The translations under genes and the position numbers were made by a program. A DNA stretch of 64,000 nucleotides from the NCBI RefSeq assembly GCF_008369445.1, contig NZ_VTWH01000002.1, positions 620,001 to 684,000 of the forward strand. Reading direction: 5' to 3'. Origin of the DNA: Aureimonas fodinaquatilis. Lineage in GTDB: Bacteria > Pseudomonadota > Alphaproteobacteria > Rhizobiales > Rhizobiaceae. Shown here in pieces: positions 17,332 to 26,373 of this stretch (positions are counted from its first letter, which is position 1; each line of letters starts with the position of its first letter). The notes below the pieces were generated by a model. That model was not told the DNA's origin. It was given only the letters and a program-made list of their open reading frames with translations, and searched no databases.

Positions 17332-17571
17332 GTGCACACTTCCGGCCCAATTCCGGACTCTGAAACCAGACCGCAGCATGCGCTCGAAACGCTGGTTTCT
17401 CCAGAGGTGCGTTCCAGAATTCTTGAAGTCATTTCGTCTGCCCGCATGGTCGGAAAAGCCGAGTTGCTGGCAAACCTTGCACCCGTCAAAGACCCCACAT
17501 TGCGTGAGGAATTTGAACGGCAGCTTGAAGCCGCCCGCGAAAATCTGGAGCGCATGCTCGTCAATCCATAA
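17332..17571 (+). CDS. Small charged hypothetical protein, 79 residues
   Basis: I do not recognise this protein. From the GTG at 17332 it has 79 residues, a polar start (VHTSGPIPDSETRPQHALE) and a C-terminal half that looks like an amphipathic helix rich in Glu and Arg (LREEFERQLEAARENLERML). TGAGG lies about 8 bases before the GTG; a TTG at 17317 is possible. A strong terminator begins 39 bases after its stop and points the same way, which supports transcription. An antisense frame covers nearly the same bases, so the call is tentative. Confidence 0.45.
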   Translation: MHTSGPIPDSETRPQHALETLVSPEVRSRILEVISSARMVGKAELLANLAPVKDPTLREEFERQLEAARENLERMLVNP

Positions 17572-17609
17572 AAAAACGGACTGCTACAGTGCAGCCCGTT
17601 GCAATGTAC

Positions 17610-17644
17610 CGGGGCGTTTTCGCAAGGCGAAAATGCCCCGTTTT
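17610..17644. terminator. Strong bidirectional intrinsic terminator
   Basis: A 14-base-pair stem (CGGGGCGTTTTCGC, one G-T pair) with a three-base loop AAG at 17624-17626, followed by TTTT on the plus strand. It serves the plus-strand ORF ending at 17571 and could also stop transcripts of the convergent universal stress gene ending at 17652. A smaller hairpin (ACGG ... CCGT) lies at about 17575-17600. Confidence 0.85.
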
Positions 17645-17651
17645 CATGACC

Positions 17652-18527
17652 TCAGTGCGCCAGAAAAAGTGTCACCGGCGTTTTGTGCAGAAGCTCGGTT
17701 GTTATCCCACCCAGAACAGCCTGCTGCATGCGTGAATGCGCATAGGTTCCCATCACCATCATGTCGGCACCGGATTCCACAGCATGCGTGCGCAATGTTT
17801 CCGCCACATTGCGCTTTGCCGCATGCAGCGTGGTTTCCGTGGCGGTAATTCCATGTGCAGCGAGATAGTGAACCGCTTTGGCAGCGGGTTCATGATCAGT
17901 CACGTTCTTCTCGCCAAGAACCGTAACGATTTCCACGCTTTTCGCGGCGTGCAACAGCGGCAATGCTTCCCGAACGGCACGTATGGCCGGCACGCTGCCA
18001 TCCCAGGCAATCAGAATTTTTTCCGGAATTGCGGCACTGCCACCCTCTGGCACACGAATTACCGGCCGTCCGCTGCGGAAAAGCAGCGCTTCAACGATTT
18101 CCCGTTCATCGCGCAGAGTGCTGCTGCCACCATCAATGACCACAATATCCTGCAACTGGGCGCGCAGGGCAGCGCGGCCGACAAGCGCCAGAAAGTCCAG
18201 CGCAATCACCTTGCTTACAACCGGCACTCCGGCGTCGCGCGCTGAGGTTTCGGCAATTTTTGTGCTGGCCTCTGCAGCGTCTGCCAATTGCTGGCTCTGC
18301 TCCGCCATCATCTGACCCGGCAAACTGGTAATCAGGCTGTAAGGCGCCCATGCAGGCTGCGGCGAAAGATAGTCAATCGTCAACTGCCCCTCAAAATGCC
18401 GGCTGATTTCAATCGCCAGACGCGTTGCCGGACTGGCAGACTGGCGCACCTCTGCTTCAGGTAGCAAAGTCAGAAGTATGGTTTTGTAAGCGATTGACAT
18501 CCGTCCCGTTTCCTTATGATCGGTCAT
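17652..18527 (-). CDS. Universal stress protein, tandem UspA-like
   Basis: A protein of 291 residues with two UspA-like halves. The second half (about 165-291) starts KILIAWDGSVPAIRAV and has a nucleotide-binding-like stretch near the end (GTYAHSRMQQAVLGGIT). The first half starts YKTILLTLLPEAEVRQ. Its start overlaps the stop of the P-type ATPase gene (ATGA, 18527-18524); a second start at 18500 (MSIAYK) is also plausible. Usp proteins paired with cation ATPases are common in FNR/FixK-type regulons, and an FNR-like box lies upstream of this pair. Confidence 0.9.
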   Translation of the reverse strand: MTDHKETGRMSIAYKTILLTLLPEAEVRQSASPATRLAIEISRHFEGQLTIDYLSPQPAWAPYSLITSLPGQMMAEQSQQLADAAEASTKIAETSARDAGVPVVSKVIALDFLALVGRAALRAQLQDIVVIDGGSSTLRDEREIVEALLFRSGRPVIRVPEGGSAAIPEKILIAWDGSVPAIRAVREALPLLHAAKSVEIVTVLGEKNVTDHEPAAKAVHYLAAHGITATETTLHAAKRNVAETLRTHAVESGADMMVMGTYAHSRMQQAVLGGITTELLHKTPVTLFLAH

Positions 18528-21208
18528 TCTGTTGCCAGGCGGCCTGCCCCCAGCAGTGTTTTTTCAACTTCAAGTATGAGCAGAAGCGCCACGCCAATGG
18601 CGATGATAACAAGCCCGTCGGCCAAAGGCACCGGCTGACTTGCAAACAATGTGTGCATAATTGGAAGATAAGTGAAGGCTATCTGCGCCAGAGTGACTGC
18701 TGCCAGCGCCACCAGCAGAATGGGCGTACCGACAATACCCCGCCAGCTTATTGAAGGCGCGTGCAGATATCGCACATTGAACAGGTAGAAAATCTCCATA
18801 ACCACCAGAGTGTTCACCACCATTGTGCGGGCGACATCCTGCCCCAGCCCGCGCCACATGGCCCAGTAATAGATGAAGAACACGCCAAGGGTGAACAACA
18901 GAGAAACAAACACCACGCGCCACAGCAGGAACCGCGACAGCAATGGCGCATTGGCCGGGCGCGGCGGGCGCGTCATCACATTCGGTTCCGGCGGCTCGAA
19001 TGCCAGCACCAGCCCCAGAGTTACAGTCAGCACCATATTGATCCACAAAATTTGCGCCGGTGTCATTGGCAGGGCCAAACCCAGCAGCAACGCAACCACA
19101 ACGGCAATTGCCTCGCCGCCATTGGTCGGCAATGTCCAGGCTATGACTTTGCGAATATTGTCATAAACGGTCCGGCCCTCGCGCACTGCCGCCACAATGG
19201 ATGCGAAATTGTCATCACCCAGCACCATTTCGGCAGCCTCCTTGGCTGCCTCCGTGCCTTTCCTGCCCATGGCCACGCCGACATTGGCCTGCTTGAGCGA
19301 CGGTGCATCGTTAACACCGTCCCCGGTCATCGCCACAACATCCCCGCGTGATTGCAGAGCGCGCACTATGCGCAACTTGTGCTCGGGATTGGTTCTGGCA
19401 AACACCGCAATATTGCGTGCCACGTCGGGCAGCATTGCGTCGGGCACCTTGTCCAGTTCGGCCCCGGTCATGGCTTGCGGATTGTCTGAAAGGTTGAGCT
19501 GGCGGGCAATTGCCAACGCCGTATCTCTATGGTCACCCGTTATCATTTTAACGGCAATGCCCGCAGTACGGCAATCGGCAATGGCGGCTATGGCCTCCTC
19601 ACGCGGCGGATCTATAAAGCCGACAATTCCCAGAAACTGCAGCTCATGCTGCACCGTCTGCATGTCCAGAGACGCGCCCGCCCCGGCACGCCGCGCTGCA
19701 AAGCCCAGCACCCGCTCACCCTGCGCCGCGGCCTGCGCAATTCTGCCTTCCCATTCATCAGCGCTGGCATTCTCGCACATGGCCAGCACCCGCTCCGGTG
19801 CGCCTTTAACAAATATCCACTGCCCGTCATCCGGGGTGGTGTGCAGCGTTGCCATGTAACGGTGCTCGGCATCAAACGGAATGGCATCGACCCGCAGCCA
19901 GTTTTGCCGAACTGCTTCCACATCCAGACCGGCTTTCATGGCAAGAGCAACAAGTGCCCCCTCCATGGGATCACCCAGCACATGCCAATTGTCATCCAGG
20001 GCTTTTAAATCCGCATCGTTGCAAAGCGCAGCGTTATAAAAAAGCAGGTCCTCATCGCTGGCAGGTGTCTGGCCCGACACGGTCAGGCCGTCGCCGATCC
20101 GGCCTTCCGGCTTGTAGCCTACACCTGCAACCTGCGCGTGCGTCTGATGAGTCACAAACCGCCGCGCTGTCATTTCATTGCGTGTTAAAGTGCCGGTCTT
20201 GTCGGAACAGATAACCGAGGTCGCCCCAAGCGTTTCAACCGCTGGCAGGCGCCGAACAATGGCATGGCGCTGTGCCATGCGCTGAACACCGATCGCCAGG
20301 GTGATGGTTATAACCGCAGGCAGGCCCTCTGGCACAACGCCCACTGCCAGTGCAACCACCACCATCAGCGCATCCACCGGCGAATAGCCGCGCACCAGCG
20401 TGGCGAAGGCAAACAGCAACACCGAAAGGCCCAGCGCAAAATAGGTGAACAGCTCGCCGAAGCGATTGATCTGCTGCAACAAAGGGGTGGTGAGGCTTTG
20501 CACACCGCCCATCAACGCGCTGATTTTGCCAATTTCCGTGGTAGTGCCCGTTGCAACCACCACGCCGCGCGCCTGACCTGTTGCAACAATGGTGCCGGAA
20601 TACAGCATGGAACCACGGTCGCCCAGGGCGGCAGCCTCGCCAACCGGCAGCACGCCTTTGGCAGCAGGCACAGATTCACCGGTCAGGATGGACTCGTCGA
20701 CCACGCAGGAATGTGCACTGAACACGCGCATATCTGCGGGCACCTTGTCACCGGCCTCCAGCAGGACCACATCACCCGGCACCAGCCTGTCAACATCAAG
20801 CGATTGACGCACCCCGCCACGCAGGACATTGGCATGCGGAGCAATCATGTCACGAAGGGCATTGAGCGCCTGCTCCGCTTTGCCTTCCTGCAAAAAGCCG
20901 ATGATGGCGTTGATCAGCACAACCGCAACAATGACCGAGGCGTCTATGACATGGCCCAGAATAAACGCTGCAATGGCTGCGGACAAAAGAAAATAGATCA
21001 GCACATTGTTGAATTGGGCAAGAAAGCGCACAATTGGCGAAACCGGCTTGCGTTCGGGCAGGCTGTTCGGCCCGAAGGTTTGTAGCCTTGTCTCAGCTTC
21101 TTCAGGCGAAAGCCCCGTTGCACTGCTGCCCAGCTCTAGCAAAACCTGCTCGGAATCAAGGCAATGGGCGTTGGGAAGCTGGAGCAACTCAGGCGCGGAA
21201 TCGAGCAT
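18524..21208 (-). CDS. Cation-transporting P-type ATPase (Ca2+/Na+-pump-like, P2 type)
   Basis: An ion pump of 894 residues. Motifs in order: N-terminal cation ATPase domain (GLSPEEAETRLQTFGPN), actuator motif LTGESVPA, phosphorylation site SDKTGTLT, KGAPERVL in the nucleotide-binding domain, hinge GDGVNDAPSL, and about ten membrane helices including six at the C-terminus. No Cys-Pro-Cys or N-terminal metal-binding motif is seen, so a heavy-metal pump is unlikely. Substrate is uncertain (Ca2+, Na+, K+ or H+). ATG 21208 gives a normal N-terminus. ATG 21289 has a better AAGGG site, but an FNR box at 21320-21333 places the likely transcription start downstream of it. Confidence 0.9.
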   Translation of the reverse strand: MLDSAPELLQLPNAHCLDSEQVLLELGSSATGLSPEEAETRLQTFGPNSLPERKPVSPIVRFLAQFNNVLIYFLLSAAIAAFILGHVIDASVIVAVVLINAIIGFLQEGKAEQALNALRDMIAPHANVLRGGVRQSLDVDRLVPGDVVLLEAGDKVPADMRVFSAHSCVVDESILTGESVPAAKGVLPVGEAAALGDRGSMLYSGTIVATGQARGVVVATGTTTEIGKISALMGGVQSLTTPLLQQINRFGELFTYFALGLSVLLFAFATLVRGYSPVDALMVVVALAVGVVPEGLPAVITITLAIGVQRMAQRHAIVRRLPAVETLGATSVICSDKTGTLTRNEMTARRFVTHQTHAQVAGVGYKPEGRIGDGLTVSGQTPASDEDLLFYNAALCNDADLKALDDNWHVLGDPMEGALVALAMKAGLDVEAVRQNWLRVDAIPFDAEHRYMATLHTTPDDGQWIFVKGAPERVLAMCENASADEWEGRIAQAAAQGERVLGFAARRAGAGASLDMQTVQHELQFLGIVGFIDPPREEAIAAIADCRTAGIAVKMITGDHRDTALAIARQLNLSDNPQAMTGAELDKVPDAMLPDVARNIAVFARTNPEHKLRIVRALQSRGDVVAMTGDGVNDAPSLKQANVGVAMGRKGTEAAKEAAEMVLGDDNFASIVAAVREGRTVYDNIRKVIAWTLPTNGGEAIAVVVALLLGLALPMTPAQILWINMVLTVTLGLVLAFEPPEPNVMTRPPRPANAPLLSRFLLWRVVFVSLLFTLGVFFIYYWAMWRGLGQDVARTMVVNTLVVMEIFYLFNVRYLHAPSISWRGIVGTPILLVALAAVTLAQIAFTYLPIMHTLFASQPVPLADGLVIIAIGVALLLILEVEKTLLGAGRLATE

Positions 21209-21319
21209 GGGCGGTCGATGTCTCCAATTGGCGCTGGGTCTATCAACAGTAGACCCCGCTGTGTGAAGCCGCAAACCGGCATCGGCCACCCTTCATGCAC
21301 GATTCAGTTATTGCATGGG

Positions 21320-21333
21320 TTGATCGGGATCAA
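21320..21333. promoter_or_regulatory. Perfect FNR/FixK box
   Basis: TTGATCGGGATCAA matches the FNR/FixK consensus TTGAT-N4-ATCAA at every fixed base. It lies between the divergent P-type ATPase and ilvD genes. If the regulator activates the minus strand from position -41.5, transcription of the ATPase gene would begin near 21285, which fits the start at 21208. A role in ilvD control is possible but less likely, since ilvD starts 157 bases away. Confidence 0.75.
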
Positions 21334-21489
21334 TTGAAGCCAAGTTTAACAACAGCGCCGGTCTGGCCATTACGGCAGAAAAGGCGTAACCTGCGTTACG
21401 GAAGACTTGTTCCCATTCTAAATTCTGGATTATGGTGTGTTGAACACCTGCTCCTCAACCGGGAACAGCCACAATTAAAGGACGCCACA

Positions 21490-23319
21490 ATGCCTGCATA
21501 TCGCTCCCGCACAACCACGCACGGTCGCAACATGGCCGGTGCACGTGGCCTTTGGCGCGCCACCGGAATGAAGGACGACGATTTCGGCAAGCCCATCATT
21601 GCCGTGGTCAACTCCTTTACCCAGTTTGTACCGGGGCATGTGCACCTGAAGGATCTGGGACAGCTGGTTGCACGCGAAATTGAAAAAGCCGGTGGTGTGG
21701 CCAAGGAGTTCAACACCATTGCAGTGGATGATGGCATCGCCATGGGGCATGATGGCATGCTCTATTCCCTGCCCTCGCGGGAGTTGATTGCCGATAGCGT
21801 GGAATACATGGTCAACGCCCATTGCGCGGATGCAATGGTGTGCATTTCCAACTGCGACAAAATCACCCCCGGCATGTTGATGGCGGCACTGCGGCTTAAC
21901 ATACCGGTCGTGTTTGTTTCCGGCGGACCAATGGAAGCGGGCAAGGTCACCTGGGAAGGCAAAGAGAAAAAGCTGGACCTGGTGGATGCAATGGTTGCCG
22001 CCGCAGATGACCGCATTTCGGATGAGGAAGTGCAGGCCATTGAACGGTCTGCCTGCCCGACATGCGGCTCATGCTCAGGCATGTTCACCGCAAATTCCAT
22101 GAACTGTCTGACAGAGGCGCTTGGCCTTTCCCTGCCTGGCAACGGCTCCACCCTTGCCACCCATGCAGACCGCCGCCGCCTGTTTGTGGAAGCGGGGCAC
22201 CTGATTGTTGATCTGGCCCGCCGCCACTACGAGCAGGACGATGAGTCCGTTCTGCCACGGGCGATTGCCAATTTCGCCGCGTTTGAAAACGCCATGACGC
22301 TGGATATTGCCATGGGCGGTTCCACCAACACGGTGCTGCATCTGCTGGCGGCTGCGTTTGAAGCCGAAATCGACTTCACCATGGAAGACATTGACCGGCT
22401 TTCCCGCCGTGTGCCGGTGCTGTGCAAGGTAGCGCCTGCCATTGCCAATGTGCATATGGAAGATGTGCACCATGCCGGCGGCATCATGGGCATCCTGGGT
22501 GAACTGGACCGGGGCGGCCTCCTGGATACCAGCGTTGGCTCTATCCACGCGGCATCTTTGAAAGACGCTCTCGACCGCTGGGATATCAAGCGGACAAACA
22601 GCAGCAGTGTGCAGGAGTTTTTCCGCGCTGCGCCCGGCGGCGTTCCAACACAGGTTGCTTTCAGTCAGGAGCGCCGCTTTGCCGATCTGGACACGGACCG
22701 GGAAAATGGCGTTATCCGCAGTGCCGAGCACGCATTTTCCAAAGATGGCGGCCTGGCCGTTCTCTACGGCAACCTTGCGGAACAGGGCTGCATTGTCAAA
22801 ACCGCTGGTGTGGACGAGAGCATTCTGAAATTCACCGGTCAGGCCCGGATTTTTGAAAGTCAGGACGCCGCCGTTTACGGCATTCTGAACAACAAGGTTC
22901 ACGCTGGCGATATTGTTCTTATTCGCTATGAAGGGCCACGTGGTGGCCCCGGCATGCAGGAAATGCTGTACCCGACCAGCTATCTGAAATCCAAGGGTCT
23001 GGGCAAGGAGTGCGCGCTCATTACGGATGGCCGGTTCTCCGGTGGTTCGTCAGGCCTGTCCATTGGCCATGTTTCGCCGGAGGCAGCGGAAGGCGGCACA
23101 ATCGGCCTGGTGCGCGAGGGTGACCGTATCGAAATCGACATTCCAAACCGCACCATTCACCTGGCGGTGAGTGATGAGGAACTGGCCCACCGCCGCGCTG
23201 CGCAGGACAAGGCGGGCTGGCACCCGGTTGAACCGCGCAAGCGCAAGGTGACGGCAGCGCTTCGCGCCTACGCTTCCATGACAACCAGCGCCGCCAAGGG
23301 TGCGGTTCGCAATATCTGA
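21490..23319 (+). CDS. ilvD: Dihydroxy-acid dehydratase
   Basis: Dehydrates 2,3-dihydroxy acids in valine, isoleucine and coenzyme A precursor synthesis. The protein has 609 residues, matching the E. coli enzyme closely. Iron-sulfur Cys appear in [10 protein letters not shown] and in [10 protein letters not shown]; the substrate region [10 protein letters not shown] is intact, as is [23 protein letters not shown] 21490 has AAAGGA 8 bases upstream; the frame is open to 21295 but that extension lacks family similarity. The gene stands alone, divergent from the ATPase, and ends at a convergent hairpin. Confidence 0.96.
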   Translation: MPAYRSRTTTHGRNMAGARGLWRATGMKDDDFGKPIIAVVNSFTQFVPGHVHLKDLGQLVAREIEKAGGVAKEFNTIAVDDGIAMGHDGMLYSLPSRELIADSVEYMVNAHCADAMVCISNCDKITPGMLMAALRLNIPVVFVSGGPMEAGKVTWEGKEKKLDLVDAMVAAADDRISDEEVQAIERSACPTCGSCSGMFTANSMNCLTEALGLSLPGNGSTLATHADRRRLFVEAGHLIVDLARRHYEQDDESVLPRAIANFAAFENAMTLDIAMGGSTNTVLHLLAAAFEAEIDFTMEDIDRLSRRVPVLCKVAPAIANVHMEDVHHAGGIMGILGELDRGGLLDTSVGSIHAASLKDALDRWDIKRTNSSSVQEFFRAAPGGVPTQVAFSQERRFADLDTDRENGVIRSAEHAFSKDGGLAVLYGNLAEQGCIVKTAGVDESILKFTGQARIFESQDAAVYGILNNKVHAGDIVLIRYEGPRGGPGMQEMLYPTSYLKSKGLGKECALITDGRFSGGSSGLSIGHVSPEAAEGGTIGLVREGDRIEIDIPNRTIHLAVSDEELAHRRAAQDKAGWHPVEPRKRKVTAALRAYASMTTSAAKGAVRNI

Positions 23320-23327
23320 ATCATGCG

Positions 23328-23361
23328 CAGGGGCCGCTGCACTATTGCACAGCGGCCCCTG
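23328..23361. terminator. Hairpin between convergent ilvD and glpV
   Basis: A perfect 12-base-pair stem (CAGGGGCCGCTG with CAGCGGCCCCTG) and a 10-base loop lies 9 bases after the ilvD stop and 12 bases from the glpV stop. Neither strand has a T-run after it, so it may only slow polymerase or protect RNA 3' ends rather than act as a classical intrinsic terminator. Confidence 0.6.
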
Positions 23362-23372
23362 AACAATCCTGG

Positions 23373-25109
23373 TCAGTTGCTTTTCGCGTCTGCCCAGCTT
23401 TTCACCAGATCGTCATAGTTCACGGTCTGCGGCTGTTCTTTTTCATTTTCAATTTTCAACTGCGGGGCAAGTGTGCCTTCTTCCTTGGCTTTCTCCGCCC
23501 AATAGGCCAGGTCGTGCTCCTCATTCAGCTTCGGACCCTTGTCGCCCTGAATTCCGGCGCGCTCCAGACGGGCCAGAACCTTTTCCTGCTCTTCGCACAG
23601 GGAATCCATTGCTTCCTGCGGAGTTTTGGTACCGGCCGAAGCATCGCCAATTGCCTGCCACCACAACTGAGCCAGTTTTGGATAATCCGGCACGTTGGTG
23701 CCGGTGGGCGACCATTGCACGCGCGCTGGCGAGCGGTAGAACTCAATCAGCCCGCCCAGATCCGGTGCACGCTCGGTAAAGCTGTCATGGCGAATTGAGC
23801 TTTCGCGAATAAGCGTCAGGCCGACATGGCTCTTTTTGACGTCCACTGTCTTGGATGTGACGAACTGCGCATAAAGCCATGCAGCCTTGGCACGGTCTTC
23901 CGGTGTTGATTTCATCAACGTCCAGGAGCCCACGTCCTGATAGCCAAGCTTCATGCCATCTTTCCAGTACACCCCGTGTGGCGAAGGTGCCATGCGCCAT
24001 TTTGGCGTGCCATCCTCATTCACCACCGGCAGGCCCGGTTTCACCGCATCGGCCGTGAAGGCCGTGTACCAGAAGATCTGCTGGGCAATGTTGCCTTGCG
24101 CTGGCACTGGTCCGGATTCAGAGAATGTCATGCCCTGCGCTTCCGGCGGGGCATAGGCTTTCAGCCAGTCCAGATATTTGGTTATAGCGTAAACCGAGGC
24201 CGGGCCATTGGTGTCACCACCACGCGCCACGCAGGAGCCAACCGGCTGGCTCTGCGCATTGACACGTATGCCCCATTCATCGACCGGAAGACCATTGGGA
24301 ATGCCCTTGTCGCCATTGCCGGCCATGGACAGCCATGCATCGGTAAACCGCCAGCCAAGGGAAGGATCCTTTTTGCCGTAGTCCATATGGCCGAAGACTT
24401 TTTTGCCATCAATCTCCCGCCCAGTGAAGAATTCGGCAATATCCTCATAAGCGGACCAGTTTACCGGAACGCCAAGATCGTAGCCGTATTTGGCCTTGAA
24501 ATCAGCCTTATTGGTTTCATCATTGAACCAATCGTAACGGAACCAGTACAGGTTGGCGAACTGCTGATCCGGCAGCTGATAAAGCTTTTTGTCAGGTGCG
24601 GTTGTAAAGGATGTTCCGATAAAGTCGTCCAGATCAAGCCCCGGATTTGTGACATCCTTACCCTCATTTGCCATCCAGTCTGTCAGGTTGCGCACTTGAT
24701 CGTAACGCCAGTGAGTGCCGATCAGATCGGAATCGTTGACATAGGCGTCATAGATATTTTCGCCCGACTGCATCTGAGTTTGCAGCTTTTCCACCACGTC
24801 ACCCTCGCCTATCAGGTCATGGGTGATTTTGATGCCGGTTATGGCGGTGAATGCGGGGGCCAGAACCTTGGACTCATATTCATGCGTGGTAATGGTTTCG
24901 GAAACCACTTTAATGTCCATGCCGGCAAAAGGCTGGGCGGCATCAATAAACCACTGAAGCTCCTGTTCCTGCTCTTCACGTGTCAGAACAGACAGATCCT
25001 TCACTTCATCATCCAGAAATTTTTTCGCCGCTTCCATATCCGCGAAAGCTGGCCCAGCGCCAATTGTCAATGCAATGGCGGCAGCAGAAACCTTCCATTT
25101 CCATCTCAT
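23373..25109 (-). CDS. glpV: Glycerol ABC transporter substrate-binding protein
   Basis: The periplasmic receptor of the GlpSTPQUV glycerol importer known from Rhizobium leguminosarum. It has 578 residues, a signal peptide (about 1-23, ending GPAFA), and the extracellular solute-binding fold typical of large sugar receptors; the segment LYQLPDQQFANLYWFRYDWF is typical of this group. It is the last gene in the order glpS-T-P-Q-U-V, all on the minus strand. A gap of about 95 bases separates it from the DUF2160 gene. The substrate is inferred from the full gene order. Confidence 0.88.
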   Translation of the reverse strand: MRWKWKVSAAAIALTIGAGPAFADMEAAKKFLDDEVKDLSVLTREEQEQELQWFIDAAQPFAGMDIKVVSETITTHEYESKVLAPAFTAITGIKITHDLIGEGDVVEKLQTQMQSGENIYDAYVNDSDLIGTHWRYDQVRNLTDWMANEGKDVTNPGLDLDDFIGTSFTTAPDKKLYQLPDQQFANLYWFRYDWFNDETNKADFKAKYGYDLGVPVNWSAYEDIAEFFTGREIDGKKVFGHMDYGKKDPSLGWRFTDAWLSMAGNGDKGIPNGLPVDEWGIRVNAQSQPVGSCVARGGDTNGPASVYAITKYLDWLKAYAPPEAQGMTFSESGPVPAQGNIAQQIFWYTAFTADAVKPGLPVVNEDGTPKWRMAPSPHGVYWKDGMKLGYQDVGSWTLMKSTPEDRAKAAWLYAQFVTSKTVDVKKSHVGLTLIRESSIRHDSFTERAPDLGGLIEFYRSPARVQWSPTGTNVPDYPKLAQLWWQAIGDASAGTKTPQEAMDSLCEEQEKVLARLERAGIQGDKGPKLNEEHDLAYWAEKAKEEGTLAPQLKIENEKEQPQTVNYDDLVKSWADAKSN

Positions 25110-25205
25110 TGGTAAACTCCTCCCAGAGCTTGCGGCCGGTCTTATTTGCCAAATGCATTGCTGCGACCAGCCAGAACCGCATGCATTTTTCGTCGCGCGC
25201 CGGTT

Positions 25206-25490
25206 TCACACGAAGCAGAACACCAGCACTGCATAGAGCAGGCAGACGCCCAGCGCCCACCACAAAGCAAGATCGGATGCCACCAGCCAACCGAGGCAGA
25301 TGAACGCCGAACCAAGAAGCGAGATGAACAGCCTGTCGCCGCGCGTTGTTTCAAAGCGCAGGACACCAATGCGCGGCCCGCCACCGGGAGAAAGGAACTC
25401 CCACACACCCATCATTGCTATCAGGCAGGCAATGGTGATGAAGAAAATGGCCGTCGGCCACGTCCACGCCATCCAGGAAAGGTCCGGCAT
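25206..25490 (-). CDS. glpU: DUF2160 small membrane protein of the glycerol transporter (GlpU-like)
   Basis: A protein of 94 residues with DUF2160 features: MPDLSWMAWTWPTAIFF at the start, MGVWEFLSPGGGPRIGVLRF in the middle, and three membrane segments. It always sits with this type of glycerol transporter and may be a third membrane component; its role is unproven. ATG 25490 starts one base after the glpQ stop (TAAAATG), which sets the start; an earlier start would run into glpQ. Confidence 0.85.
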   Translation of the reverse strand: MPDLSWMAWTWPTAIFFITIACLIAMMGVWEFLSPGGGPRIGVLRFETTRGDRLFISLLGSAFICLGWLVASDLALWWALGVCLLYAVLVFCFV

Positions 25491-25491
25491 T

Positions 25492-26373
25492 TTATACCCT
25501 CCCCAGGGCAAAGCCCTTGGCAATGTAGTTGCGTACAAACCAGATCACGATGGCACCTGGGATCAGTGTCAAAACGCCAGCGGCGGCTAACAATCCCCAA
25601 TCCAGCCCGGAAGCAGACACCGTGCGTGTCATGATGGCCGAAATCGGCTTGGCAGCCGTAACCGTCAATGTTCGGGCAATCAGCAGTTCCACCCATGAAA
25701 ACATGAAGCAGAAGAATGCTGCCACGCCGATACCGCTGGCAATCAACGGCATGAATATTTTGATGAAAAACTTCGGAAAAGAGTAGCCGTCAATATAGGC
25801 GGTTTCGTCGATTTCCTTCGGCACACCGGACATGAAGCCTTCAAGAATCCACACCGCCAGCGGCACATTGAACAGGCAATGGGCCAGCGCCACCGCAATA
25901 TGCGTGTCGATCAGGCCAAAGGCGGAATAAAGCTGAAAGAAGGGCAACGCGAAAACAGCAGGCGGTGCCATGCGGTTGGTGAGCAACCAGAAAAACAAGT
26001 GCTTATCGCCCAGAAAGCGATAACGGGAAAAGGCGTAAGCGGCAGGCAGTGCCACAGCGACAGAAATGCCGGTGTTCATCACCACATAGATGACGGAATT
26101 GATATAGCCCGAATACCAGGATGGATCGGTGAATATGATCTCGTAGTTTCTAAGAGTGAAGTCTTCCGGGAACAGCGTGAACTTGTTGAGGATTTCATTA
26201 TTGGTTTTGAAGCTCATGTTGATCAGCCAATAAATTGGCAGCAACAGAAACAGAATATAGAGGGCTGGTATCAGCGCCTTGAGCTTGAAGCGGCCGGTTT
26301 TCAGCCGGGATCTGGCTTTCAGCAGGCTTTCAGAATGTTGGGCTGGCGGCAGTTCGCGCGTGGTCGTGCTCAT
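25492..26373 (-). CDS. glpQ: Glycerol ABC transporter permease
   Basis: An inner-membrane permease of 293 residues with six membrane helices and the EAA loop typical of carbohydrate importers (DETAYIDGYSFPKFFIKIF). It pairs with GlpP to form the channel. ATG 26373 overlaps the glpP stop (ATGA), so the longer open frame starting at 26436 is not used. The N-terminal polar segment (about 1-35) is long but common in MalG-type subunits. Confidence 0.88.
   Translation of the reverse strand: MSTTTRELPPAQHSESLLKARSRLKTGRFKLKALIPALYILFLLLPIYWLINMSFKTNNEILNKFTLFPEDFTLRNYEIIFTDPSWYSGYINSVIYVVMNTGISVAVALPAAYAFSRYRFLGDKHLFFWLLTNRMAPPAVFALPFFQLYSAFGLIDTHIAVALAHCLFNVPLAVWILEGFMSGVPKEIDETAYIDGYSFPKFFIKIFMPLIASGIGVAAFFCFMFSWVELLIARTLTVTAAKPISAIMTRTVSASGLDWGLLAAAGVLTLIPGAIVIWFVRNYIAKGFALGRV

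Noticed and set aside
17286-17564. Minus-strand frame of 92 residues opposite the short ORF
   Set aside because: Serine-rich, without a plausible domain; the terminator fits the plus-strand frame better.
25151-25188. AAATGCAT/ATGCATTT inverted repeat between glpU and glpV
   Set aside because: Eight-base arms 22 bases apart in the middle of an operon; possibly an RNA-processing element, but chance cannot be excluded.
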